DNA from: Theristus sp. LFF4_11
Lineage: Eukaryota; Nematoda; Chromadorea; Monhysterida; Xyalidae
Assembly: GCA_030248135.1 (NCBI GenBank)
Contig: JASANC010002461.1
Span: 180,058 to 244,057, forward strand
Direction: 5' to 3'
Length of the DNA: 64,000 nt
Shown in pieces: positions 60,101 to 64,000 of the stretch. The notes under the pieces are model-generated. The model saw nothing but the letters and a program-made list of their open reading frames with translations, was not told where the DNA came from and did no database searches. A program made the translations under genes and the position numbers. Each line of letters begins with the position of its first letter. The first letter of the stretch is position 1.

Positions 60101-62826
60101 CGATTGGGCACGTTGCTGTGGCAACTGACTGTGCACCAGGGCAGATGTTGTCGCAACATTCGTTGCATGATGACTGATGTTGGAAAACATCGGATTCGTT
60201 GCTGATGTCGATGACGATGTTGCTGCTGCTGCTACACCCGCTCCTGCAAACAATTTTGACGCAAATCACATTTCTGATCGTTGCTTTTTTTCCGCGAAAC
60301 AAATGGAACAACTTGTTCAGAAAAACAAGCGACAAATCAAAGTGGGCTTGAGAATAACTCATATTAAATGTATTGAATAAATGGCACGTTAGGATTTCGC
60401 GTTTTTTTTCTAACGAATGCACCGGTTAGTGGTGCCAAAACAGCAAATAAAACATCTATGATGTAAATTTAATCTAATCTAAATCTACTGGTATCTAAAT
60501 TACACACGAGTTGATAAAAACAATGATTCAATTTGCACCAAAATCAGCTTTTTATTGAAAAAACTAAGGTGTATACATCCACCTATCTACTGTATATCTG
60601 CAAAATTCTAGGTGTCCCAAATCTACTTTAAACAAAGGTATCGGTGAAGCAAGCGATCGGAGTGTTTGTAGCGTCCACGTATTTGCGAATGTTTGCTTCA
60701 TTCAGATCGTTTCAACGGAGACATTTCAAATTTCACTGTCCTTTTGATTTTTTCTCATTGTTGGACGTTGGTCTAAATGAATAGCGGACTTTTCGACAGA
60801 AAAGGCTGGGTAGCGATCTTTGAGACGCAGTGAAAAATCACGTTTGCTGGCAAAGCTAAACCAAAATCACTTCTAAGTTTTTTTGGGAACAAGAACCACA
60901 CATCAGGTGGATTGCTAACTTTTCTTAAACGTTTCAATCGGGAAACGATTTGCCACTATTTAGCACGAGGGAGGACAAGAAATAATTGGCGGCTTTCAGA
61001 TATGGAACGTCGTACTGCTACAGTCAGTCAGTCAGTTTTACTCTGTACTTCACAGTTTCATTCTACACGCGGTTGCAAATGAAAAAGCGACACGACAATC
61101 CGCTCACAAACAACAACAATTGCAGCGGTGCTCAACAATGCTCGTGCACCTTTATTGTTGTTTGGATCGATAGCGCCAGCAACACTGCGCGAACCCACCC
61201 AGCCAGTGGCCGCCTTGGCCACTCGCCATTTGCGAACCGCTTTCTTTTTCCCTGATAAATTGGACGTAAAGGATGGGTGAAAATTCAAAATGAAAGTTCG
61301 AAATGGATGTGTTCGAAGCAAAACAAATCTTCATCCAACACCCAATCGGAAATGAAGGCACAGAAGAGTTTCGAAAGACCCAGTTCTGGCCAACTTGGAT
61401 TGGGGGCAGAATATTTCTAAAAACAGACGTAACTTCAGAGAAAACCTTCAGTCAGCTGGCCGGCCCTTATGGTTGTTCAACGAAAAAATTGGCACGTCCC
61501 AAATTTCATAAAAAAATCATCCAAACCCGAAAGTTGTTTTGAGGTCAAATCCCTAAACTATCACTTGCAAAACTAAACTATCGATAAAAAAAACAAAGCA
61601 GGTTTTTTGCTTTTTTGATGTCTCAAAGTTTGCAGGGTTTTGTTTTTTGACAATGTTTCTAATTCAACTATTGCTGTCGGAAATCGACGTTTTGCAGTTA
61701 TCACCCCTTCAGAGATCTCCATTCCTTCGTGGGCCGCTTCGACCAGACCAGACCAGAGGTCGGAGAACTCATGTTTAACAGCATCCAAAAGAAGCACTTT
61801 TTATCAAACTAAAAAAACACATGAATCGCACCAGCGCTTGGTTGATGCTGCGGGTGTGCGGTGTTCGATAATGATGACGAATGTTGCTGTTGTTGCATTG
61901 ATTTCTGCTGGTCACGCTGCATTAAGACACTATTATTGTTATTGTTCCTCAAGATTTGTTGTTGTTGTTGTTGCTGTTGTTGTTGTTGTTGTTGTTGTCG
62001 TTGTTGTTGTTGTTGACCTGCTTGTATTCGATGGTCACTGTTGTGGTGATTGTTGTTGGCCGAATGATTTTGCGTTTGCTGCTGGTGATGATGATTCGTT
62101 GACGGTTGACTTTGGATCGATGCGACGGCGACGCCACCGGGAATCGATAATGTCGCTGCCGACGATGTCGACGACGTTCGCGGAATGCCTGACAGCGAGC
62201 AAGATTGGAGTGTCGTTGGCCAGCGAACACATCCAAAATATTCTGGTTTACAACATTTTGGGGCTCGCCTGTGAATTGTTTTATCGCGGAATCGGATTTC
62301 TATTCTTGTAAACCTGAGTTTTTTTGTTTTAGCTTCTGGGACAATAAATTCAATAACTCGACACATTACTCCAAATTGGATTGGACTCGATTCGGATTCA
62401 GAAAAACGGTTCTTAACTGAAAGCCAGAATTGTACGGTTGTTTGATTCGCATTCTTTAATCTAACAAAAAAAATCGTTTCGTTGCTGAGCTCAATTGATC
62501 GACTAAGTCGAGCAACAAACCGGCCAGCCAAAGAAAGAAATAAAAAATTGGCAATCCAAAAAATACCGTTTACAGCGGTCGGCTGCTGGTGTGCGGCAAT
62601 GTGACCGAATGATGTGGCTGTGGAGCTCGGTGAAATACCTGAAGAAAATAAAAAGTAGATAAAAATATGATGAATGGGCAATGTCGCGACCATGGTTCAC
62701 CAGAAAATGCCCAGGTACAAACTCACTTGGCGTCGGCGACTGATCGGAGCCGGTGCCCTTGAACCATTTGCCGGTTTTCGCGAGCAGCTGCTGCCGTTTC
62801 TGACACAACGTGCACGCCCAGACCGT
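13336..62826 (-). CDS. Rim: RIM / UNC-10, active-zone scaffold (5'-partial, 28 coding positions in window)
   Basis: RIM binds Rab3 and Munc13/UNC-13 through its N terminus, calcium channels through PDZ, and RIM-BP through proline motifs, to dock and prime synaptic vesicles. Domain order here is diagnostic: zinc-finger end (CTLCQKRQQLLAKTGKWFKG), PDZ (HPVTWQPSADGRRLIGHM, DLGLKVVGG, GDEVLEWNG), C2A (VLQACDLPPRPDGQPRNPYV), C2B (LGPGQVVGRQ, VWGDYGRIE, GWYKLF). Exons, 5' to 3': 62826-62727, 62638-62567, 62188-61832, 60243-59855, 54983-53910, 52662-52432, 46884-46803, 46510-46244, 45026-44637, 43956-43531, 41802-41702, 38832-38631, 38139-38016, 37876-37785, 37411-37262, 35849-35674, 35357-35227, 31670-31556, 30789-30649, 29562-29394, 26885-26677, 20565-20008, 18516-17905, 17590-17230, 16672-16552 or 16476-16245, 14690-14488, 14051-13912, 13569-13336. 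All phases agree. The Rab-binding helix and first half of the zinc finger lie beyond 64000. RIM identity is very secure; individual linker exons less so. Confidence 0.93.
13659..13820. mobile_element. MITE family A, copy 1
   Basis: About 162 bp with ~50-bp terminal inverted repeats: cagtcgaacactaaattata...ggcagttagctgattggttg and its complement at the right end. The centre carries gcatgctttctgtgcag and an inverted partner. Lies in the last RIM intron. Confidence 0.85.
13912..14051 (-). CDS. Rim: RIM C2B domain, second exon
   Basis: APYVKVYLMEGKTCIAKAKT then NVSRRTTDPLFQQTLVFNEN; typical PYVKVYL..G...AK.KT...R.T.DPL.QQ.L.F. Acceptor aacttgcag, donor GTTCGA. Phase 1 to 0. Confidence 0.95.
14488..14690 (-). 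CDS. Rim: RIM C2B domain, first exon
   Basis: SWLPILPDGPLGNFVEDLGP, GQVVGRQVLASPVMGEIQLG, then LEVEIIRGRSLSIKHGAKMH. LGPGQVVGRQ.LA.P.MG is the RIM C2B lead-in. Loop 1 lacks the Asp residues needed to bind calcium, as expected for RIM C2B. Acceptor gttgttgcag, donor GTTAGT. Phase 2 to 1. Confidence 0.95.
14691..16244 (-). other. Rim: RIM intron before C2B
   Basis: 1.55 kb, AT-rich; only the inverted-repeat element at 15755-15890 was recognised. Confidence 0.5.
15755..15890. mobile_element. Short inverted-repeat element
   Basis: Left arm agtaaactacg...gttcaggcaaagcggagcgt is matched in inverted orientation by the right arm (acgctccgcttttgactgaac...cagtttacc). About 136 bp; a degenerate MITE or hairpin in a RIM intron. 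Confidence 0.55.
16245..16476 (-). CDS. Rim: RIM alternative exon, long version (232 nt)
   Basis: GRRQVRLGFARSEEIGGEPV, then an Ala/Gly/Val-rich insert, and MLRQQLSTDSGGSADSS. Acceptor cttgtag, donor GTAAGT. Phase 1 to 2, identical to the short version. It is probably a tandem-duplicated, mutually exclusive exon. Confidence 0.8.
16552..16672 (-). CDS. Rim: RIM alternative exon, short version (121 nt)
   Basis: GRKRLGFNRSEEIGVPEFLS then PQSSFELVKQPSKESTDSTD S. Acceptor gtaaatag, donor GTGAGT. Phase 1 to 2. It is homologous to the next exon down (RLGF-RSEEIG and a STDS-type end). Because both enter at phase 1 and leave at phase 2, including both would shift the frame. Confidence 0.8.
17230..17590 (-). 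CDS. Rim: RIM linker exon with SDPGVV triplet repeat and basic end
   Basis: VHDYQNSLEVAREDESERQL, then a short DPGVVS repeat (three copies), a Gly run and a Lys/Arg-rich end, ARKKSVLNRFIPG. The basic end leads into the exon choice at 16245-16672. Acceptor gccgcag, donor GTGCCA. Phase 0 to 1. Confidence 0.78.
17799..17904 (-). repeat. Intronic duplicate 1, next to a RIM donor
   Basis: Matches 43431-43530. The shared core includes cagagaagtgt.agaca.catgag.a and caagcga. On the gene strand it starts right at the donor of exon 17905-18516. Confidence 0.7.
17905..18516 (-). CDS. Rim: RIM C2A-C2B linker exon, Gln/Ser-rich
   Basis: PRLADVRSRSVGRHASTELM, a Gly run, Gln runs and SVGYVSDGSDGGSYHSSQSH. 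Acceptor ctggttttgcag, donor GTCAGT. Phase 0 to 0 (204 codons). Confidence 0.8.
18517..20007 (-). other. Rim: RIM intron
   Basis: 1.5 kb; nothing recognised beyond short chance frames. Confidence 0.5.
20008..20565 (-). CDS. Rim: RIM C2A-C2B linker exon, Pro-rich
   Basis: DDYIVDEGIRAGWAAPATSS, Asn and Gln runs, then YGAPPPPPPAHPHPPLHRRP and MFNATMTPSDPRRTHYAMMQ, ending YGQLE. The proline cluster is the best candidate in this linker for SH3 binding (RIM-BP), though it lacks the classical R..LP.LP core. Acceptor tttcttcag, donor GTCAGT. Phase 0 to 0. Confidence 0.8.
20566..26676 (-). other. Rim: Longest RIM intron in window (6.1 kb)
   Basis: Contains a mariner-type inverted-repeat element near 21728-22001 and short palindromic aacgcc motifs at 25406-25440. 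TG-rich stretches occur around 23380-23430. No further exon found in the required phases. Confidence 0.5.
21728..22001. mobile_element. Mariner-like MITE, decayed left end
   Basis: The right end is ...aacgttttttttctgaccaccctgta, the CAGGGTG terminus with a TA. About 65 bp at the left (from ggtcaaccggaaaaaacg to ttttgagctgaaact) is an imperfect inverted copy. The left terminal 7 bp are degraded. Confidence 0.6.
26677..26885 (-). CDS. Rim: RIM C2A-C2B linker exon with His/Gln repeat
   Basis: GDYGGANALMVTSDDGTLRH, a His-Gln/Gln run, then ALPRSRTYHRAITSRHPQAV. Acceptor tgttttaag, donor GTCGGT. Phase 1 to 0, matching both neighbours. Confidence 0.7.
28213..29018. mobile_element. 806-bp foldback element
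   Basis: Ends tatagtcgtcc and ggacgactata. About 60 bp of near-perfect terminal repeat (gataatttgtag, ttagctgattggttgcctga, acatcaggttc). The inner parts also match in inverted orientation: gattttgatgg...atttgtgag, agcagc...ttcatggcaaa, and gaacgacggcgacgacg-like arms. The whole element is thus an imperfect palindrome with ~390-bp arms. No ORF. Confidence 0.85.
29394..29562 (-). CDS. Rim: RIM C2A-C2B linker exon
   Basis: RLRQQRFSSAYMTGAPQQQQ then Ala/Ser-rich sequence to MSPHSYSG. Acceptor tgattgcag, donor GTCAGT. Phase 0 to 1. Confidence 0.7.
30058..30135. repeat. Degenerate CCTAA-rich tract
   Basis: Repeated cctaa / cctaag / cctaat words, for example cctaacctaatcctaaccta. It resembles a decayed (CCTAA)n telomere-like array in a RIM intron. 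Confidence 0.5.
30421..30602. mobile_element. MITE family A, copy 2
   Basis: Starts gcagtcgaactctaaattct, ends gcctataatttagagttcga ctgta, with gatgcatgctttc and gaaagcatgcatgc facing each other inside. Inserted 48 bp downstream of the donor of the last C2A exon. Confidence 0.85.
30649..30789 (-). CDS. Rim: RIM C2A domain, third exon
   Basis: VTLWDYDKFATNDFLGEVLI then DLAHAGVNNEPTWYTLADMD. It ends C2A with FLGE and WYxL. Loop 3 carries D-x-D-x5-D. Acceptor gtttgcag, donor GTGGGC. Phase 0 to 0. A short inverted-repeat element is inserted 48 bp beyond the donor. Confidence 0.93.
31556..31670 (-). CDS. Rim: RIM C2A domain, second exon
   Basis: SERSRRQSKVLVGTCTPVWS then QPFIYAGLSEPEVRSRVLE, matching the conserved KS.R..K.....PxWxQxFxY core of C2 domains. 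Acceptor acattgcag, donor GTAACC. Phase 2 to 0. Confidence 0.93.
31671..35226 (-). other. Rim: RIM intron inside the C2A domain
   Basis: 3.6 kb, unusually CpG- and (AC/GT)-rich between about 32400 and 35000. Many overlapping long frames there follow from this composition. No exon with RIM-like phases found. Confidence 0.5.
35227..35357 (-). CDS. Rim: RIM C2A domain, first exon
   Basis: LCLLYHPIDSQLVVTVLQAC then DLPPRPDGQPRNPYVKMFLL PDRR. This is the RIM C2A signature. Loop 1 has Asn in the place of the second calcium-binding Asp of synaptotagmin (RNPYV instead of SDPYV). Acceptor ccgtttcag, donor GTACAT. Phase 0 to 2. Confidence 0.95.
35430..35579. mobile_element. MITE family A, copy 3 (left end decayed)
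   Basis: Right arm is intact: tgcacagaaagcacgcatca, cgtgatcaccaaccaatcag ctgattgcgcataatctagagttcgactgta. The left arm is recognisable only as gctcgacgac and the gcattgctgtgca centre. Confidence 0.7.
35674..35849 (-). CDS. Rim: RIM exon leading into C2A
   Basis: STSAPLAVMLAAPGLTMSGT, a Gln run, then PARGQIFGRIQ, the first beta strand of C2A. Acceptor tgctgctgcag, donor GTGTGT. Phase 1 to 0. Confidence 0.85.
36997..37220. mobile_element. Foldback element with ~45-bp inverted arms
   Basis: Left arm ggtgtgcggtacc.atgtgcgcagccctcaaacc is mirrored by ggtttgagggttgcgcacat ccggtaccgcac on the right. 224 bp; starts 41 bp beyond the donor of exon 37262-37411. Confidence 0.75.
37262..37411 (-). CDS. 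Rim: RIM PDZ-C2A linker exon, Ala/Met-rich
   Basis: STPLPDLATRMEALAMQHAA then MPSTSLAAPNANAALMQAQG; probably helical. Acceptor ccacttgcag, donor GTGAGC. Phase 1 to 1. Very GC-rich, so several other frames are also open. Confidence 0.75.
37474..37653. mobile_element. MITE with perfect 18-bp terminal inverted repeats
   Basis: gttcataccgacgaatgc at 37474-37491 and its exact complement at 37636-37653. The inside holds further acgtacgtc-type palindromes. 180 bp, in a RIM intron. Confidence 0.8.
37785..37876 (-). CDS. Rim: RIM exon after PDZ
   Basis: LIPGSDDFLQAKKSSVIVPG then SSYGSTSSYSQ; resembles the Ser-rich sequence that follows the PDZ in other RIMs. Acceptor gtttttcag, donor GTACAC. Phase 2 to 1. 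Confidence 0.78.
38016..38139 (-). CDS. Rim: RIM PDZ domain, second exon
   Basis: GDEVLEWNGRSLMNATFEQV then YEIISESKHDPQVDLIVSRS, completing the PDZ fold. Acceptor tgccgcacag, donor GTAAGT. Phase 1 to 2. Confidence 0.95.
38631..38832 (-). CDS. Rim: RIM PDZ domain, first exon
   Basis: HPVTWQPSADGRRLIGHMVL, then the carboxylate-binding loop region DLGLKVVGGR, RTESGRLGAFVTRVKRGSIA and DTVGRLRPG. Very close to the RIM PDZ pattern (GLKVVGG, TESGRL, ADTVG, LRPGDEV). The RIM PDZ binds calcium-channel C termini and ELKS/CAST. Acceptor cactttgcag, donor GTGCGT. Phase 0 to 1. Confidence 0.95.
39200..39428 (+). other. GC-rich island beside the hAT insertion, possible gene fragment
   Basis: Markedly GC-rich compared with the surrounding intron and open in several frames. 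One + strand frame reads VHVQLRQTSDASATLATFTV then NGRRLNDT, after a possible acceptor ctgcggacgcag. RIM does not need it, because 41702 joins directly to 38832. It could be an unrelated exon fragment, a composition effect or an extra RIM exon. Confidence 0.3.
39429..40962. mobile_element. hAT transposon, internally reduced, with intact target-site duplication
   Basis: Both ends begin tagggatgga when read inward, fitting the hAT terminal pattern. They are followed by subterminal blocks of ggatccgg and ccggaatccgg. The 8-bp target duplication gtggcggt is perfect at 39421-39428 and 40963-40970. At 1,534 bp it is too short for a full-length transposase gene (about 600-700 codons plus ends) and holds only the C-terminal part of one. 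Confidence 0.93.
39681..40514 (-). pseudogene. hAT transposase, C-terminal part only
   Basis: Encodes YVDPRFKNTAVVFENEG (the LDPRFK-type block of hAT/ZBED transposases), an acidic stretch, then DFWRLNSSKYPKLSTIARRY and SVASERMFSEAKQVF with RSRLS...VMFLNG, the hATC dimerisation domain. An upstream in-frame TAG, no early ATG, and absence of a BED finger or the N-terminal catalytic part show that it is truncated. Not expected to be active on its own. Confidence 0.85.
41702..41802 (-). CDS. Rim: RIM exon immediately before PDZ
   Basis: GGESSHHSGSRRRGHHHGHD then DELLTTKIKKFLS, which runs directly into the PDZ exon (HPVTWQPS). Excellent splice sites: ttttttcag and GTAAGT. Phase 1 to 0. Confidence 0.8.
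43279..43417. mobile_element. MITE family A, copy 4 (short, diverged)
   Basis: ctgtagtgtaactctaaatc at the left and gcatataaattaaagaattcc ggctgtac at the right. Inner cagccgattgattggtgacg faces gcaaccaatcagctgactgc. Confidence 0.75.
43431..43530 (-). repeat. Intronic duplicate 2, next to a RIM donor
   Basis: Second copy of the segment at 17799-17904, immediately downstream of the donor of exon 43531-43956. The similarity extends to gcgaccaac and tgcactgcacg-like stretches further into the intron. Confidence 0.7.
43531..43956 (-). CDS. Rim: RIM linker exon, Arg/Ser-rich with acidic SSSEEESP cluster
   Basis: Starts EFSGGGGRVRRRAGDRHYYQ, contains RPLERTDSMTSDPGMIMER and ends YYSSSEEESPVDECVTCDER then SETLAEH. 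The Arg/Ser and SSSEEESP parts look like phosphorylation targets. Acceptor tttgcag, donor GTTGGC. Phase 1 to 1. Confidence 0.7.
44637..45026 (-). CDS. Rim: RIM linker exon, basic and Ser-rich
   Basis: VKQMVNRRYRRVTMGAIDAA at the start, KQRRTAIRPIAIAEHDDEAE in the middle and STLIDKFTGSLSSLKQPVPM near the end. The acceptor (ccatcgaag) is weak but is the one that fits phase; donor GTTACA. Phase 1 to 1. Confidence 0.6.
45923..46001 (+). repeat. Direct duplication of a 32-bp unit
   Basis: gcgcgcgttgagtcgcctaa gcaaatgagcag occurs twice, 46 bp apart start to start, just upstream of the SINE head. Confidence 0.9.
46017..46235 (+). mobile_element. tRNA-derived SINE
   Basis: A tRNA-like head with an A box (tggcctggtgg, 46022-46032) and a B box (ggatcgagccc, 46065-46075), close to GGTTCGANNCC. 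An unrelated body follows, then a simple-repeat tail (aacacaacac...aacaacaac) ending near 46230. The spacing of the boxes and the A-rich tail are classic for a SINE. Orientation is opposite to RIM. Confidence 0.75.
46244..46510 (-). CDS. Rim: RIM linker exon with charged DPDGHAIPLYDAHGR segment
   Basis: After a short Gln run it encodes REIHVQFENGRPIPPLDPDG and TGRGYYDDRGRWVPEAA, more ordered than its neighbours. The donor chosen, GAACACG/GTCGGC, fits phase 1; the exact 3' limit is uncertain. A SINE tail ends 10-15 bp beyond this donor. Confidence 0.65.
46803..46884 (-). CDS. Rim: Short polyglutamine RIM exon
   Basis: TGGSQQQQQQQQQAQYQQNQ and on to NQYARQ. Acceptor caatttttag, donor GTTTGC. 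Phase 0 to 1. Confidence 0.65.
47896..48406. mobile_element. Mariner-like element, 511 bp, non-coding
   Basis: Ends cagggtgatccaaaaaaac and (inverted) cagggtgtctgtaaaaaac, flanked by TA on both sides (47894-47895 and 48407-48408). No transposase ORF. Confidence 0.7.
49055..49222. mobile_element. MITE family A, copy 5
   Basis: caatcgaactcaaaattata at the left, tacaatttagagttcgactg ta at the right. Inner gtgatgcatgatttctgta faces tgcacagaaagcatgcatca. Confidence 0.85.
51853..52078 (+). CDS. Possible small nested coding exon, unknown product
   Basis: ATG at 51853 opens MQSSPESTLPPEPRKRRKVY then NLIQELRTLEKATGEPPNPI and a hydrophobic stretch TLLIASVLTNSIFVI, up to a good donor AG/GTAAAA at 52079. 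Balanced amino-acid content sets it apart from chance frames nearby. It lies on the opposite strand inside a RIM intron. No partner exon was found, so it may be a transposon remnant. Confidence 0.3.
52432..52662 (-). CDS. Rim: RIM Gln/Met/Pro-rich linker exon
   Basis: GMQQAGQQQQLHQQQQGYPA, then KSGLGGLLSSVMGS, which repeats the KSGGLFGSL motif of the previous exon, and SGGIFSVF before donor GTGAGT. Acceptor ttttttgcgcag. Phase 0 to 0 (77 codons). Confidence 0.72.
53554..53873. mobile_element. Mariner-like MITE, 320 bp
   Basis: Terminal inverted repeats of about 60 bp: cagggtg.ttcagaagta, gtgtttgacgcgttatttct, and the complement at the right end. TA target duplication at 53552-53553 and 53874-53875. 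Lies 36 bp beyond the donor of exon 53910-54983. Confidence 0.92.
53910..54983 (-). CDS. Rim: Large Gln-rich RIM exon with its own start codon
   Basis: Contains an in-frame ATG at 54971 beginning MFSFKGLTDKLGSAVGDVAK, an Ala-rich amphipathic helix, followed by Gln-rich sequence with short Gly/Ser-flanked hydrophobic motifs (GLGSLLG, SSLLSALTGG, KSGGLFGSLGAAV). It ends HMMQ, then GTCGGT. In phase 0 it can be joined to the upstream exons through a weak acceptor (gaaatag at 54984), giving HVPNMFSF. The preceding sequence is CpG-rich and has little pyrimidine tract, so it may equally be a first exon from an internal promoter. Confidence 0.7.
54990..55250 (-). promoter_or_regulatory. Rim: CpG-rich stretch, candidate internal RIM promoter
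   Basis: Directly upstream (on -) of the exon with ATG at 54971. High density of CG dinucleotides (gcgcgctc, gccgcgcgacc, cgcacgcgcgctcgc) in an otherwise AT-rich intron. No TATA box recognised. The role is inferred only. Confidence 0.35.
57032..57104 (+). repeat. (CAA)n microsatellite, about 24 units
   Basis: Near-perfect aac/caa trinucleotide array with one cga interruption. Confidence 0.95.
59855..60243 (-). CDS. Rim: RIM linker exon, Gln/His/Ala-rich
   Basis: Starts GAGVAAAATSSSTSATNPMF and ends TTHALNQ, then GTTAGA. Acceptor aattgtttgcag. Low complexity with no fold predicted. Phase 1 to 0. Confidence 0.65.
60244..61831 (-). other. Rim: RIM intron
   Basis: 1.6 kb; contains cagtcagtcagtcag at 61021-61036 and otherwise nothing recognised. 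Confidence 0.5.
61832..62188 (-). CDS. Rim: RIM linker exon with polyglutamine
   Basis: Starts GIPRTSSTSSAATLSIPGG and holds a Gln run interrupted by a few other residues, then Asn- and Gln-rich sequence to HPQHQPSAG. Acceptor gctgtcag, donor GTGCGA. Phase 1 to 1. The long CAA/CAG tract is likely polymorphic in length. Confidence 0.65.
62567..62638 (-). CDS. Rim: RIM linker exon after zinc finger
   Basis: 72-nt Ser/Thr/Gln-rich exon (SISPSSTATSFGHIAAHQQP). Acceptor attttcttcag, donor GTATTT. Phase 1 to 1, so it could be skipped without a frameshift. Confidence 0.65.
62727..62826 (-). CDS. Rim: RIM exon: second half of FYVE-type zinc finger
   Basis: Encodes TVWACTLCQKRQQLLAKTGKWFKG then a Ser/Pro stretch. 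WxCxxC plus a basic helix and K-x-G-x-W-F is the C-terminal end of the RIM zinc finger that binds Munc13. Acceptor ttttcag/ACGG and donor GTGAGT. Phase 0 to 1. The upstream zinc ligands are not in the remaining 1.2 kb, so the previous exon is outside the window. Confidence 0.88.
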
Positions 62827-64000
62827 CTGAAAACGTGAACTGCGAAATGAAGTGCAACATTCAACGACAATATTTTCAAACAAATTATATGTGGTCTGAC
62901 GCAAAACAAGCGTGTCAAGCTGATGCCACTTGATATTGAAAGAGCGCGGCCTGAATTGTTCACCAGCTCGCAAGACGCACGAAACGGAACATGAACAGGT
63001 TCATTTGAAGAGTTGCTGGTGGAGAAGCACTGATTAGTGTGTTTGGCAAGGCACGCGTGTGTGCACGACGGCACAGCACACACACAAGTTCAATTGAGTG
63101 CTGGTGCTTAAAGGCAAGCAAAAACAAAGTGATTTTGCGCTGAGGCTGAGAAGGGCAACGGCACTACCACGCGCACAAGTGTGCCAATTTAATGCTCGCA
63201 TACGTTTGGCGTCAACGCTGAAAAACATTCGCAACGCTTCGCTTCTGCCTTGTGCCTTGGCGCTTTTGCATGTCATTTGCGCTTTTGCAAGTCGCCGTCG
63301 TCGTCGTCTCGTGAGTGTGTGTGTGTGTGTGTGTGAGCTGCACATGCTCACGTGCACTGCACGCACACTTATTGACTCAGCCAGCTAATTACGACTCTAG
63401 CAAGCACCGCGGCACACACACGCAAAAACAGCAGCAAGCAGCTGCTGAAAGAAATTGGGACGTAGTGCACACGGAAAAATCAAATGAAAAAAACAACAAA
63501 CTTTCACTGTCTGTCTACTTGTGGCTTCATCTGCCCCGCACCCGTTCACGAAGCGCTCAACGCTTCCATCCGCTTTATTGCTCACTGCTGAGCTTGTTTG
63601 TCAAGAGGAAAAGCGCGCAGCCACTGTGAAAATGCGTCCATGTTCGCTAGTGTTTCAGTGTGAGCTTTACAGAGAGCATGTGGCCATGATGAACACGAGT
63701 GGAAAAACACGCAACGAAACACGGAAGCCGCCATGAAAACGTGCACACGAATCCGTGCCTCTCTCAGAAATGCACCATTTTCGGATATGCTGGCGAACGG
63801 TACATTTTTTCGAACATCCATTCCTGATTTTTAGTTGGCAAGAGTTAAAGAAGCAAGAAACTCCTTTGAACGGAGAGGGATCTTTATTTCATTATGCATG
63901 TGAGAACCAAGAATGCTGAAATCACTGTACCGATCTGGTTACCAAGCAAGACTACAAACATGTTTGAATCTCGATTCGCCTCACAGTTCTTCTAGAGCGG
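62827..64000 (-). other. Rim: RIM intron running out of the window
   Basis: Contains a short GT microsatellite near 63315-63338. No frame here carries the remaining zinc ligands of the finger or the Rab-binding helix. Confidence 0.5.

Noticed and set aside
1..64000. CRISPR arrays, bacterial operons or phage genes
   Set aside because: Spliced genes, poly(A) signals and animal protein domains show a eukaryotic nuclear locus. The regular repeats are coding minisatellite or microsatellites.

Overview
This is a piece of an animal nuclear genome, most likely an invertebrate and possibly a nematode or other ecdysozoan. The evidence is GT-AG introns of 0.1-6 kb, exons richer in GC than the AT-rich introns, AATAAA poly(A) signals, a RIM-type synaptic active-zone gene, a tRNA-derived SINE, a hAT DNA transposon and several families of short inverted-repeat elements. 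The species cannot be fixed from the sequence alone.

Layout: (1) 1-7573, + strand: the 3' part of a large secreted, mucin-like gene. It has 47 copies of a 66-bp (22-codon) Pro/Thr/Gly repeat, then eight divergent copies of an unrecognised ~112-133-residue domain that begins and ends with Cys, joined by Thr/Ser/Pro linkers. (2) 8992-11563, + strand: a complete four-exon gene for a 258-residue secreted Cys-rich protein of unknown family. (3) 13336-62826, - strand: about 50 kb of a RIM/UNC-10 gene (active-zone scaffold), open at its 5' end beyond the window. I could chain 28 coding positions whose splice phases all agree: 7,227 nt (2,408 codons plus stop) with the short version of a duplicated exon, 7,338 nt with the long one. 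In order they encode the end of the FYVE-type zinc finger, a very long Gln-rich linker, the PDZ domain, C2A, a second low-complexity linker and C2B. Genes 2 and 3 converge, with poly(A) signals at 11991 (+) and 12551 (-).

The most interesting points: a repeated Cys-to-Cys domain with no assignment I can make; two tandem homologous RIM exons (16245-16476 and 16552-16672) whose phases make them usable only one at a time; a long RIM exon with its own ATG behind a CpG-rich stretch, which may be an internal promoter; a C2A loop with the Asp spacing of calcium-binding C2 domains; a ~100-bp intronic sequence repeated just downstream of two different RIM splice donors 25 kb apart; an 806-bp foldback element; a hAT insertion with a perfect 8-bp target-site duplication; and a SINE lying against a RIM exon.

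All exon limits are my own reading of splice signals, phase and domain continuity. No alignment or transcript data were available.
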